A DNA stretch of 64,000 nucleotides from Aquisalinus flavus (GCF_022559625.1 NZ_CP042288.1:2428155-2492154), one strand, 5' to 3'; shown: positions 1-8,693, counted from the stretch's first letter. Translations and numbers: made by a program. The notes: generated from the sequence alone by a model not told the origin.

Positions 1-1185
1 GCTCATAGGCTCTGCATCGGCGGAGCGCTGGCAGGTCTCCGCCCGCAGGCGGATCGAGCGATAGGCGCCCTCGATCTCGCGGATCGAGGCATCGCAGCGG
101 CGCGCGATCATCTGCAGGTAACGCTCCTCGACGCAGACGCGGTTGCTGGTGCAGTCATAATCGGCCATCTGGCGCAGGATCTTCAGGCGCAGGCCGAAAT
201 CCGGCTTGTCCACCTGCACGGCAAGGCCGCCGCCGAGGCGGTCAGTCAGGCGATGGTTGAGGCCGGTCTCGGCCAGCGCCGACGGCGCCATGGAGCCGGC
301 GACGATCACCGTGGCGCCCTTGGCGACGAGGCGGTCGATCAGCGTCAGCAGCTCTTCCTGGGTCGCCTTCCGCCCACGGAGCATATGGACATCGTCGACC
401 ATCAGCAGGTCGATCTGGTCGAGATAGGCGCGCAGCTCCGGCAGGCTTTTCGACATGACGGCAGTGACATAGCCGTTCAGGAGGTTGTCATAGGTCAGGT
501 ACAGCACCTTGTCGCCCGGCCGGCGGCCCAGCCAGTCAAGGCCGATCGCGTTGAGCAGATGCGTCTTCCCGCGGCCAGGACCGCCATGATAGTAGACGAC
601 GCCGGTCGTCTCATTATCGAGGACGGAATTGGCCGCGGCCTGGGCGAGGCGGTTGCAGTCGCTGACGCAGAACCGCCCGAAAGACAGGGTGGCGTTGAGC
701 GGCGCGGCAATGTTGAGACCGGGATCGGCTTCCGGCGCCTGCCCGGCCGGTGACGGCACGGCCTGAATCCGACGCGGCGGCGCGAGCGGACGGCGGGCAT
801 CATTGGCAGCGGCCATTTCGCGAGCGGCAATACCCTTGTTTGCGACGATCTTCATGCCGCCGGACGGCTTGCGGCGCACCGGCACCGACGCGACGATGCC
901 GCCATTGCCGCCACGCACCTGGAAGGACTGCACCGGGCCGCACTTCTCGCGCCAGATATCGACCATGTCCTCGGAAAAGCGCTCGCAAATCTGTTTGGCG
1001 GTGAACTGTGACGGCGCGGAGATCACGACGCGCTCTTCTTCGTAATCATCCAGCTCCAGCATCTTGAACCAGCTCTCATAGGTCGCGACACCATAGCGGC
1101 CGCGCAGCGCCTTCTTGTAATCCTCGAATTTGCGTTCCCGGGACTGGCGTTCATGGAAATTGCGTTCTGGCGTATCGTTAAACAT
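1..1185 (-). CDS. dnaA: Chromosomal replication initiator DnaA (3' end outside window)
   Basis: Initiator ATPase that binds DnaA boxes and opens the origin; also a transcription factor in this group. The first 395 codons are in the window and the C-terminal DNA-binding domain IV lies beyond base 1. Visible: domain I (about 20-90), a proline/alanine linker (about 100-160), then the AAA+ core with Walker A GGPGRGKTHLL (201-211), Walker B LLMVDDVHML (260-269), a candidate arginine finger near HRLTDRL (311-317) and a sensor II-like IREIEGA (368-374). The motifs differ from the usual GGVGLGKTHL, LLIDDIQFL and RSRFEWGL, so this is a divergent member. Position next to rpsT and mutM, as in other alphaproteobacteria, supports dnaA rather than a paralogue. 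Start ATG at 1183-1185. Confidence 0.88.
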   Translation of the reverse strand, partial: MFNDTPERNFHERQSRERKFEDYKKALRGRYGVATYESWFKMLELDDYEEERVVISAPSQFTAKQICERFSEDMVDIWREKCGPVQSFQVRGGNGGIVASVPVRRKPSGGMKIVANKGIAAREMAAANDARRPLAPPRRIQAVPSPAGQAPEADPGLNIAAPLNATLSFGRFCVSDCNRLAQAAANSVLDNETTGVVYYHGGPGRGKTHLLNAIGLDWLGRRPGDKVLYLTYDNLLNGYVTAVMSKSLPELRAYLDQIDLLMVDDVHMLRGRKATQEELLTLIDRLVAKGATVIVAGSMAPSALAETGLNHRLTDRLGGGLAVQVDKPDFGLRLKILRQMADYDCTSNRVCVEERYLQMIARRCDASIREIEGAYRSIRLRAETCQRSADAEPMS

Positions 1186-1256
1186 GTTCAGCCTTTCGCG
1201 CGCATCTTCTCGGTACGGACGACATAGCCGGTCCGTCACGCGCTGTTTTCGCGTTA

Positions 1257-1272
1257 ATGGTTAAATGGTTAA
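1257..1272 (-). promoter_or_regulatory. Tandem CtrA-type half-sites upstream of dnaA
   Basis: Read on the minus strand, two head-to-tail copies of TTAACCAT abut each other, and a third partial TTAACG-like copy overlaps at 1254-1257. TTAACCAT is the known half-site of the cell-cycle regulator CtrA. The sites lie about 70-90 bp upstream of the dnaA start codon. Binding by CtrA is inferred. Confidence 0.55.
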
Positions 1273-1639
1273 ATAGAGGTGGAGAGGTAAAAGCGTCGCT
1301 ATAAACCGGACGCGAGGCACCGGACTGGAAGGTAGCGCGTCTTGAGACCGGAAACCATGATGCCGTTGGCTGAAGAGGTTTTCCCGTTGCGTATCCCAAG
1401 AGTCGTTTTCATTATCCTACCCGCTTTTCTAAAATATCCCACACAGACCGAGTACGGACTATATCCCGTTTTCGATCGCCCCGCATGAACTCTCTACCGA
1501 ATTTTTGGCCGACAAAGGCCTTCCTTCTGGCTTCCGCTTCGCCGCCGGACCACCACCTTGAGGGGTAATCACTCGTCCGCGTTCGCCATAATGTCCAGCA
1601 ATAAAAGCGCATTGACCGCGCATGATCAAGCCCGGATTT

Positions 1640-1678
1640 GGTGCATTTGGTGTCATTTCATGACAAAAAAGTTGCACC
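1640..1678. repeat. Nested inverted repeat in the dnaA upstream region
   Basis: An inner palindrome TGTCAT-TTC-ATGACA (1651-1665) is enclosed by GGTGCA (1640-1645) and TGCACC (1673-1678). It could be a regulator operator. It is not followed by a clean T-run on either strand that would make it a typical terminator. Confidence 0.4.
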
Positions 1679-1861
1679 GGGTTATTGACTCATTGAATCT
1701 AAAAACCTTTTTCCGGCAAAAAATATTTAGTGAACTTTTTTGCATATCCACGCTTTCATATTTTGAGCATATGGCTGGATTTCAGCAAATTCGACGGCAT
1801 TCAGTGCGTCCAGCACCGAGTGCGCCAGATCATATCGTTGACACAGGGTTGATTTAAAATG

Positions 1862-1893
1862 AAAAAACCCGCCGCCTCGAAAAAGGCGACAGG
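1862..1893 (-). terminator. Rho-independent terminator of rpsT
   Basis: On the minus strand, a 10-bp stem (1868-1877 with 1884-1893, two G-U pairs) with a 6-base loop is followed by TTTTTT (1862-1867). It lies about 40 bp after the rpsT stop. Confidence 0.8.
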
Positions 1894-1931
1894 CTCCGTA
1901 TACTGATATTGCTGCGTCAGCGAATGAAATC

Positions 1932-2198
1932 TTACGCCGACAGGGCCTTGATGCGACCGGACAGGCGGGAGATTTTTCTCGACGCCATGTTCTTGTGGAA
2001 GATGCCTTTGGTCACAGCACGCTGAAGTTCCGGCTGGGCGGCCTGGAGAGCTTCGTTCGCCTTGGCCTGATCACCGGAGGCGATCGCCTCTTCGACGCGG
2101 CGCAGGAAAGTGCGAACGCGCGAACGGCGCGATTTCTGCACGACCGTGCGGCGGGCGATCTTGCGGACCATTTTCTTGGCAGATGAGGTATTTGCCAT
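1932..2198 (-). CDS. rpsT: 30S ribosomal protein S20
   Basis: Small-subunit protein that binds 16S rRNA. The 88-residue product starts [13 protein letters not shown] and is rich in Lys/Arg, with the family pattern of an N-terminal KK..RR stretch and a C-terminal HKN-A-RK-SRL segment. An ATG seven codons upstream (2219) is open, but the MANTSSAKK start gives the normal family length and N-terminus, so 2198 was chosen. It is transcribed toward dnaA and is followed by a clear terminator, so it probably ends its own transcript. Confidence 0.95.
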   Translation of the reverse strand: MANTSSAKKMVRKIARRTVVQKSRRSRVRTFLRRVEEAIASGDQAKANEALQAAQPELQRAVTKGIFHKNMASRKISRLSGRIKALSA

Positions 2199-2311
2199 TT
2201 TCGTCAATCTCTTGGTCAAAAGTGAATTAGAACGCGGCTTATAGGAGCCCGGGGAGGACCAGTCAACACAATAAAATCGTAAAATTCAAGGTCCGTGCAC
2301 ACCCCCGCCCC

Positions 2312-3178
2312 TCACCGCTGACAGGCCCCGCAAAAGAAGGTGGAGCGGCCAGACTGCACGAGACGCGCGATCGCGCCGCCGCACACGCCGCAGGGACGGC
2401 CCTCGCGGTCGTAGACCCTGAAGGTGTGCTGGAAATAGCCGAGCGCCCCGTCCGGGCCGGCGTGGTCGCGCAGGGAGGAGCCGCCAGCCTCTATCGCCTC
2501 GCTCAGAACCTGCCTGATTTCGCCCGCAAGGCGCTCGGCCCTCTGGCCCGCAACCGTGCCCGCCTTGCGCCGGGGCGATATCCCGGCCCGGTAGAGTGCC
2601 TCGCAGACATAGATATTGCCGAGACCGGCCACCACACGCTGGTCGAGCAGCGCCTGCTTGATTGGCGTTGCCTTGCCTTTCAGCCGCGCCGCAAGAACGG
2701 GCCCGGAGAAGTCATTGCCCAGGGGCTCCGGTCCCATCGTCGCGAAATGGCGGGAGGTCTCGATCGCATCGCCCGGCAGCAGGTCCATGAAGCCGAAGCG
2801 GCGGGCATCATTATAGGTCACCCTGAAGGCGCCAGCCGGGCCGGCCAGCTGGAAGACGACATGGTCATGGGCCGCCAGCGCCGGTAACTGGTGATGAAAG
2901 CGCCCGGGATCCATGGTCTCGTCGCCGCCCTCGATGCGGAACCGGCCGGACATGCCCAGATGCATGACCAGCGTCTCGCCGCTGGTCAGATGCGCGAGCA
3001 GATATTTTGCCCGCCGGTCGAGGCTTGCAACCCGCCAGCCGGTCAGGCGCCGGGAGAAATGGTCCGGAAACGCAAAGCGCAGATCGGCCCGCCGGTTGGT
3101 GGCGGCAACAATTGTCGCCCCCTCCATGACCGGGGCGAGGCCGCGCCGGACCGTTTCGACTTCTGGCAATTCGGGCAT
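2312..3178 (-). CDS. mutM: Formamidopyrimidine-DNA glycosylase (Fpg/MutM)
   Basis: Base-excision repair enzyme removing 8-oxoguanine and formamidopyrimidines, with AP-lyase activity. The 288-residue protein begins [14 protein letters not shown], with the invariant Pro2 nucleophile and Glu3. It carries the MHLGMSGRF segment, the [22 protein letters not shown] helix-two-turn-helix region and a C-terminal zinc finger with four cysteines (CGVCGG...CGAC). Length and motifs are normal. It lies upstream of rpsT on the same strand with a 113-bp gap, a neighbourhood common in alphaproteobacteria, although the ubiE/ubiB genes often found beside mutM are absent here. Confidence 0.95.
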   Translation of the reverse strand: MPELPEVETVRRGLAPVMEGATIVAATNRRADLRFAFPDHFSRRLTGWRVASLDRRAKYLLAHLTSGETLVMHLGMSGRFRIEGGDETMDPGRFHHQLPALAAHDHVVFQLAGPAGAFRVTYNDARRFGFMDLLPGDAIETSRHFATMGPEPLGNDFSGPVLAARLKGKATPIKQALLDQRVVAGLGNIYVCEALYRAGISPRRKAGTVAGQRAERLAGEIRQVLSEAIEAGGSSLRDHAGPDGALGYFQHTFRVYDREGRPCGVCGGAIARLVQSGRSTFFCGACQR

Positions 3179-3328
3179 TGTCCCGCCGTGATCACTGGGT
3201 GCTGTTGTTGGACCTCGAGGGCCCGGTTGAGCCCTCTGCGCGGATCATGCCGCACCGGCGGAAACGCTAATCCATGATCCCGCCGAAAGCGAGTCTCGAA
3301 GATCATATCGCGGCAGGATCAAGATCGC

Positions 3329-3790
3329 TCAGTAACGCTCCAGCAGCGGGCCGGGCCGGGCAGACGGGTTGAGCGCGGCAGTGCGTTCGGCGCTGAAAAG
3401 AAACGTGCCGGACAGGCGGCATTTCACGTCGGCCTTGCGGCTGTTCGGGATCATGCCGGACATCGCGCCAAGATTGGCCTCGACACCGATGGGGACGTCG
3501 CCGTCATAGATGATGACCGCCTTGCCGCAATAGCTGACCTCGCCCTTGGTGCGGAGCGGCTCGATAGTGACGGTTTGCGGGTCCAGCACAAAGCCAAACG
3601 GCGCCTCGATCTCCATGGTGCGGGAACAGCTGGAGCGCTTGCCGGTCATCGAGGTCATCTCGGTACGGCATTCGCGCACATCCGTGAGGGTCGTCGCGAC
3701 GACGGGGTCTGCCGCATAGGCAGGCATGATCAGGGCCGCGACGAAGAGCCCGGCCGGCGCGACTGACAGCATGTTTTTCATCAGGGACAT
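3329..3790 (-). CDS. Small secreted protein of unknown function
   Basis: A 153-residue protein with a clear Sec signal peptide (MSLMKNMLSVAPAGLFVAALIMPAYA, cleavage predicted after AYA at about residue 26). The mature part has four cysteines (in RECRT, SSCSR, SYCGK and KCRL), likely disulfide-bonded in the periplasm, and no motif I recognise. An alternative start at Met4 is possible. It is separated from mutM by 150 bp and from the glycosidase pseudogene by 139 bp, so it is probably transcribed alone. Codon use looks like its neighbours. Confidence 0.7.
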   Translation of the reverse strand: MSLMKNMLSVAPAGLFVAALIMPAYAADPVVATTLTDVRECRTEMTSMTGKRSSCSRTMEIEAPFGFVLDPQTVTIEPLRTKGEVSYCGKAVIIYDGDVPIGVEANLGAMSGMIPNSRKADVKCRLSGTFLFSAERTAALNPSARPGPLLERY

Positions 3791-3929
3791 GGTATTTTCT
3801 CTTTTTTCCCACTTTTTTGCGGCCCTCTTTCACGCCCTGCGCAAGGGTAACCTGCAGACTACTATTTATTTAGTTAAATATCCGCAACGAACGGGCGGAT
3901 TCTTGCGACGAACGGTCTGTCCGCCAGCG

Positions 3930-4566
3930 TCAGCGATAGCTGTAAAGACGGATTCGCTGGATCGAGAAATCGTCTGGCGGCAGCCGGATATGGCGGCCCT
4001 GATGGGTCTGGTCACCATTGAGCCAGCGCCCGCCCTGCCATTCCTCGCCGACCAGGCGGCCTTCCTGCACGCTTTCGATCCCCGTCAGCGTGCCATCCGC
4101 ACGGTCCGGGAAAGTCAGCGTCATCCCCTTGCCGGCGACAATGAACTCCTCCGGACCGGTCTGGATTATCAGACCGCCATGGCTGGCGATCTGCTGGCTT
4201 TGCTTCGGCGTCCATGGATCGACAAAACGAGCCTCCATGGCAATCTCGCCGACGGGCCTGGCCGATCAGCCCGTCGGCGGTGGCGAAATCGAAGCTGCCT
4301 TCGGCCGGCTCGATCAGCTCCCAGTAAACCGGCGCGACGACCGTGTTCAGGTTCAGCGCCTGCAGCGTATCCCATTGCGCGGCCATGTAGTCGAGGTCCG
4401 CAGCCGTGGAATTGCCCGTCTCGCCACCGAGGATCAGGAACGGCTCGCCCTTGACGACCAGCTGGACGGCGTCGCCCTGCATGCGCAGATGAGGCAGGTC
4501 TTGGGCGGCCGCGCTCACCCCGAACAGAGCAGAACAGGCAAAAGCGATGACGGATCTCAACAGCAT
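3930..4566 (-). pseudogene. GH35-like/DUF5597 glycosidase remnant, internal deletion plus frameshift
   Basis: The first about 115 codons (4566 down to about 4255) encode a signal peptide and the start of a beta-galactosidase-like barrel (GGETGNS..., LNTVVAPVYWELIEPAEGSFDF). The reading frame then breaks, and from about 4250 to 3930 another frame encodes the C-terminal end of the same type of protein (ARFVDPWTPKQSQQIASHGG, EEFIVAGKG, RWLNGDQTHQGRHI, IQRIRLY). From what I know of this family, full proteins are about 530-560 residues, so about 320-340 internal residues with the catalytic region are gone. It is non-functional as a glycosidase. It sits between rpsA and a secreted hypothetical protein. 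Confidence 0.75.
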
Positions 4567-4621
4567 TACGGGCGCCCCTGTTTCTTCATTCGTGGAAGAC
4601 TTTCATGGAAGAAGATTGCCC

Positions 4622-4650
4622 AAAAGAAAACCCCGGCCTGGAGGCCGGGG
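4622..4650 (-). terminator. Rho-independent terminator of the cmk-rpsA unit
   Basis: On the minus strand, a perfect GC-rich stem CCCCGGCC/GGCCGGGG (4631-4650) with a 4-base loop is followed by TTTTCTTTT (4622-4630). It lies about 30 bp after the rpsA stop. Confidence 0.85.
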
Positions 4651-4679
4651 TTCTTGTTGTTGTCGGAAAAGAAAGCGGC

Positions 4680-6380
4680 TTACTGGCCGTCTTTTTCCTT
4701 CAGGGCCGCGCCCAGAATGTCACCGAGGGAGGCGCCGGAATCGGCAGAACCGAACTGCTCGACGGCCTCTTTCTCTTCGGCCATTTCGCGGGCCTTGATC
4801 GACAGCGTCAGGCGGCGCGACTTCATGTCGACCGCGATGATGCGGGCATCGACCTTGTCGCCGACGGCGAAGCGTTCCGGCCGCTGATCGTTGCGGTCGC
4901 GGGACAGGTCGGATTTGCGGATGAACGATTTCGGACCGTTCTCGCCGCCAACCTGAACCTCGATGCCGCCGTTCTCGATCGCGGTAACCTCGCAGGTCAC
5001 GTCGGCACCCTTGCGCAGGCCGCCAACGGCTTCCATCGGGTCGCCGTCGAGCTGCTTGATGCCGAGCGCGATGCGCTCCTTGTCCGGATCGACGTCGAGG
5101 ATCTTGGCCTTGACCACGTCGCCCTTCTTGTACTCCTTGATGGCGTCGTCGCCGGAGCGGTTCCAGTCGAGATCGGACAGGTGGACCATGCCGTCCATGT
5201 CTTCCTCGATGCCGATGAACAGACCGAATTCGGTGATGTTCTTGATCTCGCCTTCGACGACAGAACCGATCGGGTGCTTCTCGGCGAAGTTTTCCCACGG
5301 ATTGTCAGCGCACTGCTTCAGGCCGAGGGAGATACGGCGCTTGTCTTCATCGACTTCCAGCACCATGACTTCGACATGTTGGGAGGTGGCGACGATCTTG
5401 CCCGGATGGACGTTTTTCTTGACCCAGGACATCTCGGAGACGTGGACGAGACCCTCGATGCCGTCTTCCAGCTCGACGAACGCGCCGTAGTCGGTGATGT
5501 TCGTGACCTTGCCGGTGAACTTCGCACCCAGCGGGTATTTCGCGGCAACGCCTTCCCAGGGATCCGGCGCCAGCTGCTTCATGCCGAGCGAGATGCGGTG
5601 GCTTTCCGGGTTGATCTTGATGATCTTGACCTTGATCGTGTCGTTGACGTTGATCACCTCGGACGGGTGGTTGACGCGCGACCAGCTCATGTCGGTGACA
5701 TGCAGCAGGCCATCGACGCCCGGTGCCAGCTCGACGAACGCACCGTAATCGGTGATGTTCTTGACGATCCCTTCGCGGACATCGCCCTCGTCCAGTTCCT
5801 TGACGACTTCCTCGCGATGCTCGGCGCGATCCTCTTCGAGGATGGCCCGGCGGGACACGACGATATTGCCGCGGCGCTTGTCCATCTTCAGGATACGGAA
5901 GGGTTGGGTGATGTTCATCAGCGGGGAGGCATCGCGAACGGGGCGAATGTCGACCTGGGAACCCGGCAGGAAGGCGACGGCGCCGCCGAGGTCGACGGTG
6001 AAGCCGCCCTTGACGCGGTTGAAGATGACGCCATCGACGCGGTCTTCATCCTCGAAGCTCTTTTCGAGATTGGTCCAGGCTTCCTCGCGGCGGGCTTTCT
6101 CGCGCGAGATGACCGCTTCGCCATTGGCGTTCTCGACGCGCTCGACGAAGACCTCGACCTTGTCACCAACCTTGATGGTGATCTGCTTGCCGGGGATGCT
6201 GAATTCTCTGAGGGGGACGCGGCCTTCGGTTTTCAGGCCTACATCGACGATGGCCATGTCTTTTTCGATGGCCGTGACAGTGCCGGTGACGACAGTGTCT
6301 TCGAAGTTCTGCCGACCGACGATCGACGCTTCGAACATTTCCGCGAAATCGTCCACGGATGGGTTAAGTGTTTCAGACAA
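4680..6380 (-). CDS. rpsA: 30S ribosomal protein S1
   Basis: Binds mRNA on the 30S subunit and assists initiation on structured messages. The 566-residue product has six S1 (OB-fold) repeats, at about 26-92, 108-176, 195-265, 282-352, 369-440 and 456-526. The central ones are strongly conserved (ITDYGAFVEL... followed by GLLHVTDMSW or GLVHVSEMSW; ITEFGLFIG). Length matches alphaproteobacterial S1. It follows cmk on the same strand after 190 bp, the classical cmk-rpsA order, and ends at a strong terminator. A long open frame on the opposite strand (4605-6641) is an antisense shadow. Confidence 0.97.
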   Translation of the reverse strand: MSETLNPSVDDFAEMFEASIVGRQNFEDTVVTGTVTAIEKDMAIVDVGLKTEGRVPLREFSIPGKQITIKVGDKVEVFVERVENANGEAVISREKARREEAWTNLEKSFEDEDRVDGVIFNRVKGGFTVDLGGAVAFLPGSQVDIRPVRDASPLMNITQPFRILKMDKRRGNIVVSRRAILEEDRAEHREEVVKELDEGDVREGIVKNITDYGAFVELAPGVDGLLHVTDMSWSRVNHPSEVINVNDTIKVKIIKINPESHRISLGMKQLAPDPWEGVAAKYPLGAKFTGKVTNITDYGAFVELEDGIEGLVHVSEMSWVKKNVHPGKIVATSQHVEVMVLEVDEDKRRISLGLKQCADNPWENFAEKHPIGSVVEGEIKNITEFGLFIGIEEDMDGMVHLSDLDWNRSGDDAIKEYKKGDVVKAKILDVDPDKERIALGIKQLDGDPMEAVGGLRKGADVTCEVTAIENGGIEVQVGGENGPKSFIRKSDLSRDRNDQRPERFAVGDKVDARIIAVDMKSRRLTLSIKAREMAEEKEAVEQFGSADSGASLGDILGAALKEKDGQ

Positions 6381-6570
6381 GTTGTCTACTCCAGTTTCAA
6401 TAGCTTTCCTGCCAACCGGTTTTGTCCGGCGGTCTTCCCGTTTTACCTGGCCATGGTGAGAGTCAGGGCGGGCGTATTAGAAGCTTTTCAAGGTGACGGC
6501 ACGAGCGGACCAACCCAAACACAAAGAAGCATCAGAAGGGTTGAAGGTCAGCTTTATCGAAAAGTTGCCG

Positions 6571-7251
6571 TCACGCGCCTCCTGTTGCCCGGTCGATCAC
6601 GCGGCGCACCGCCGCGAATGCGCCGTCTATATCCAAATTAGTAGTGTCGATCAAGTGTGCATCCTGTGCGGCTTTCATCGGCGCCGCCGCGCGCGAGGCA
6701 TCGCGCCGGTCGCGCCGCCTGATGTCGTCGAGCACGCTTTCAAGCGCAATCGAGGGGTCCTGCAGCGACAATTCCTTCCAGCGCCGCTTTGCCCGCTCCT
6801 CGGCCGACGCGTCGATGAACAGCTTAACCGTCGCATCGGGACAGATGACGGTGCCGATATCGCGCCCGTCGAGCACGGTGCCGGCGCGGCCAGCCGGCGG
6901 GTTGAAGGCGAAATCGCGCTGGAACTGCAACAGCGCCGCGCGCACCGCCGGGACGGCGGCTACATGGGACGCGGCACGGCCAACCTCGGGCGTGCGGATG
7001 TCGGCCCCGTCGATGAGGGGCAGGGTGAAGGTCTCGGCGATGCTGGCCGCCTCGTCCGGGTTGCGCGGATCGAGGCCGCTGGCGAGCACCAGCCAGCCGA
7101 CCCCGCGATAAAGCCGCCCGGTGTCGAGATATTCGAGGTCATAGAAATGCGCGATGCGCCGCGACACGGTGCCCTTGCCCGACGCGGCAGGCCCGTCAAC
7201 GGCAATGACTATCGGTTTGATCACCGGCTTATCGGGCGTTTCATCCATCAT
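6571..7251 (-). CDS. cmk: Cytidylate kinase
   Basis: Phosphorylates CMP and dCMP to the diphosphates using ATP. The 226-residue protein has the P-loop GPAASGKGT (about 20-28), YLDTGRLYRGV in the NMP-binding region, and LDGRDIGTVICPDA and FIDASAEERAKRRWKE, all standard for the bacterial CMP kinase family. Met1 and Met2 are adjacent, so the start may be either. It lies directly upstream of rpsA and is probably cotranscribed, with a possible second promoter in the 190-bp gap. Length is normal. Confidence 0.95.
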   Translation of the reverse strand: MMDETPDKPVIKPIVIAVDGPAASGKGTVSRRIAHFYDLEYLDTGRLYRGVGWLVLASGLDPRNPDEAASIAETFTLPLIDGADIRTPEVGRAASHVAAVPAVRAALLQFQRDFAFNPPAGRAGTVLDGRDIGTVICPDATVKLFIDASAEERAKRRWKELSLQDPSIALESVLDDIRRRDRRDASRAAAPMKAAQDAHLIDTTNLDIDGAFAAVRRVIDRATGGA

Positions 7252-7424
7252 CGAGCAAAATCTTTAGGGATAACTGCCGGGGGGGTAAAGAGGCCGGGTC
7301 AAAGTGCCGGGCGCCGGTTCTGGTGACCGCCTGCCCGCGGCGCGGAAATTGCAAGGCATGGAGGCGGGCAGCCCCGGGGGGGCAGCCGTTACTGCTGCGT
7401 CAGCGTTTTCGGGAGAAGCAGGCC

Positions 7425-8588
7425 GTGCGCCGGGCCAATGATCGTGTATTCTTTCTGGATTCCGCGCGCAGCGTGCTGATGATGATGGTCGTCATCGTGC
7501 ATGCCGGGGCGGTATTTGATGTTGAGGGCTACTGGCTCGTCACTGCAGACAATCCGCGGATCTGGATCACGACCCTTATCGAGTTTATCGCCCTGTTCAA
7601 TGTCGAGGGATTCTTCGTCGTCTCCGGCATTTTCACGGTCATGACCGCCAAGCGCCACGGCGCGGCGGCGCTTGGCGACCGGCGGCTGAAACGGCTGCTC
7701 GTGCCCCTGCTGACCACCGCCATCGTGCTCAACGTGCCCTTCTCGCTGATGATGCGCCAGCAGGGACTGGCCGATCAGCCGGTCTTCTCCCTCGGCTATC
7801 TGAGCGGCGGCTGGGTCCTGCACCTGTGGTTCCTCGTCAATCTGGTCTTCTACACGATGATCATGCGGGTAAGCCTGCCGGTCCTGCTGCCCCTCGCCCA
7901 GAGACTGGAGCCGCGCCTGCGCCTGGTTCAGAAAAGGACCCCGAAAGGCACCCGTGTCATGGTGCTGCTCGGCGCGGTCAGCCTGGCCCAGCTGTGCCTG
8001 GTCGCCATCAGCCATTTCATGCCGGTGATGTATGCGGAGCTGTTCTTCGGCAGCAGCCTCTACAGTTTCCTGCACCACTTCATGTTCTTCCTGCTTGGCG
8101 TGACGCTGGGCAGCTTCCCGTCGCTGTGGAACAGCTTCACCCGGCCGAGCGCCCTGCTCTGCGCCGCCGCCATCGCGCTGATCGGCGTCAGTACGGCGGT
8201 GACCGGCCCTGCCTCTCTAGACCTGCTGCTGGACAATCTGAAAGTGGCGTTCGTGACCTTCACGCTGATCCAGTGCCTGTTCGCCCTGTTCACCCGTTTC
8301 CTGAACACACCGTCGCCGGTCTGGCAGCACCTGTCGGGCGCATCCTACTCGATCTACCTCTTGCATCATCCGATCGTGGTGCTGCTCGCCTTCGTGATCT
8401 TCCGGACCGAGTGGCCGGCCGAGGCGGAATTCGCCTTCATCCTGACTGGCGCCTTCGGCATTTCATGGCTGATCCACGTGACCCTGATCGCCCGCTCGCC
8501 GCTGCTGTCGTTCCTGTTCAACGGGAAGAACATGTCACGGCCGGACGCCGCACAGGCTGCGGCGCAACCGCGGGACAAGCCCGCCTAG
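7425..8588 (+). CDS. Membrane acyltransferase (acyltransferase-3 / OpgC-like family)
   Basis: Predicted multispanning inner-membrane enzyme that would transfer an acyl or succinyl group to a polysaccharide, glucan or lipid headgroup. I chose a GTG start at 7425 because GGGAGAAG lies just upstream and the conserved N-terminus (RVFFLDSARSVLMMMVVIVHAG) begins there; the frame stays open upstream to 7323. About ten hydrophobic segments, the conserved early His (IVHAG), FFVVSG and a late SYSIYLLHHPIV segment fit the family. 387 residues. Its stop codon TAG is the start of an intergenic repeat. The substrate cannot be told. Confidence 0.8.
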   Translation: MRRANDRVFFLDSARSVLMMMVVIVHAGAVFDVEGYWLVTADNPRIWITTLIEFIALFNVEGFFVVSGIFTVMTAKRHGAAALGDRRLKRLLVPLLTTAIVLNVPFSLMMRQQGLADQPVFSLGYLSGGWVLHLWFLVNLVFYTMIMRVSLPVLLPLAQRLEPRLRLVQKRTPKGTRVMVLLGAVSLAQLCLVAISHFMPVMYAELFFGSSLYSFLHHFMFFLLGVTLGSFPSLWNSFTRPSALLCAAAIALIGVSTAVTGPASLDLLLDNLKVAFVTFTLIQCLFALFTRFLNTPSPVWQHLSGASYSIYLLHHPIVVLLAFVIFRTEWPAEAEFAFILTGAFGISWLIHVTLIARSPLLSFLFNGKNMSRPDAAQAAAQPRDKPA

Positions 8589-8693
8589 AGCAGCCTGCGT
8601 CCGGATGGAGGCAGAGGAGCTGCTCTAACACTTTGGAAGCGATCAACTTTCCTGCCTTCAAATGATTCCATTTGAAGGCAGGTTGATCTAGCC
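8583..8693 (+). repeat. Two-hairpin intergenic repeat, copy A
   Basis: 111-bp element starting at GCCTAG, the last codon and stop of the acyltransferase gene. Hairpin 1 pairs AGAGCAGC (8587-8594) with GCTGCTCT (8619-8626) around an inner CTGCGTCC/GGAGGCAG arm. Hairpin 2 has a perfect 14-bp stem (8651-8664 with 8669-8682, loop ATTC) flanked by GATCAA/TTGATC. The right end contains CTAG, which gives the TAG stop of the convergent dcd gene. Copy B at 30772-30882 matches at 107 of 111 positions. Confidence 0.9.

Larger units (their letters stand above)
1186..1931. other. Long dnaA-rpsT intergenic region, AT-rich in its right half
   Basis: This 746-bp stretch has no convincing gene. It serves as the dnaA leader and promoter (dnaA reads leftward). 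It holds tandem CtrA-type half-sites (1257-1272), GANTC sites at 1400-1404, 1687-1691 and 1695-1699, a nested inverted repeat at 1640-1678, one DnaA-box core TATCCAC at 1745-1751, and the rpsT terminator at 1862-1893. Bases 1590-1870 are clearly AT-richer than the surroundings. Only one reasonable DnaA box is visible, so an origin is possible but not supported. Confidence 0.6.

Noticed and set aside
1590..1870. Chromosomal origin next to dnaA
   Set aside because: AT-rich, but only one DnaA-box core is visible, and in this bacterial group the origin is usually not beside dnaA. Left as a possibility only.
4605..6641. 678-codon open frame on the plus strand
   Set aside because: It lies exactly antisense to rpsA; the repetitive, high-GC S1 sequence leaves the opposite strand open. 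Product has no recognisable domain.
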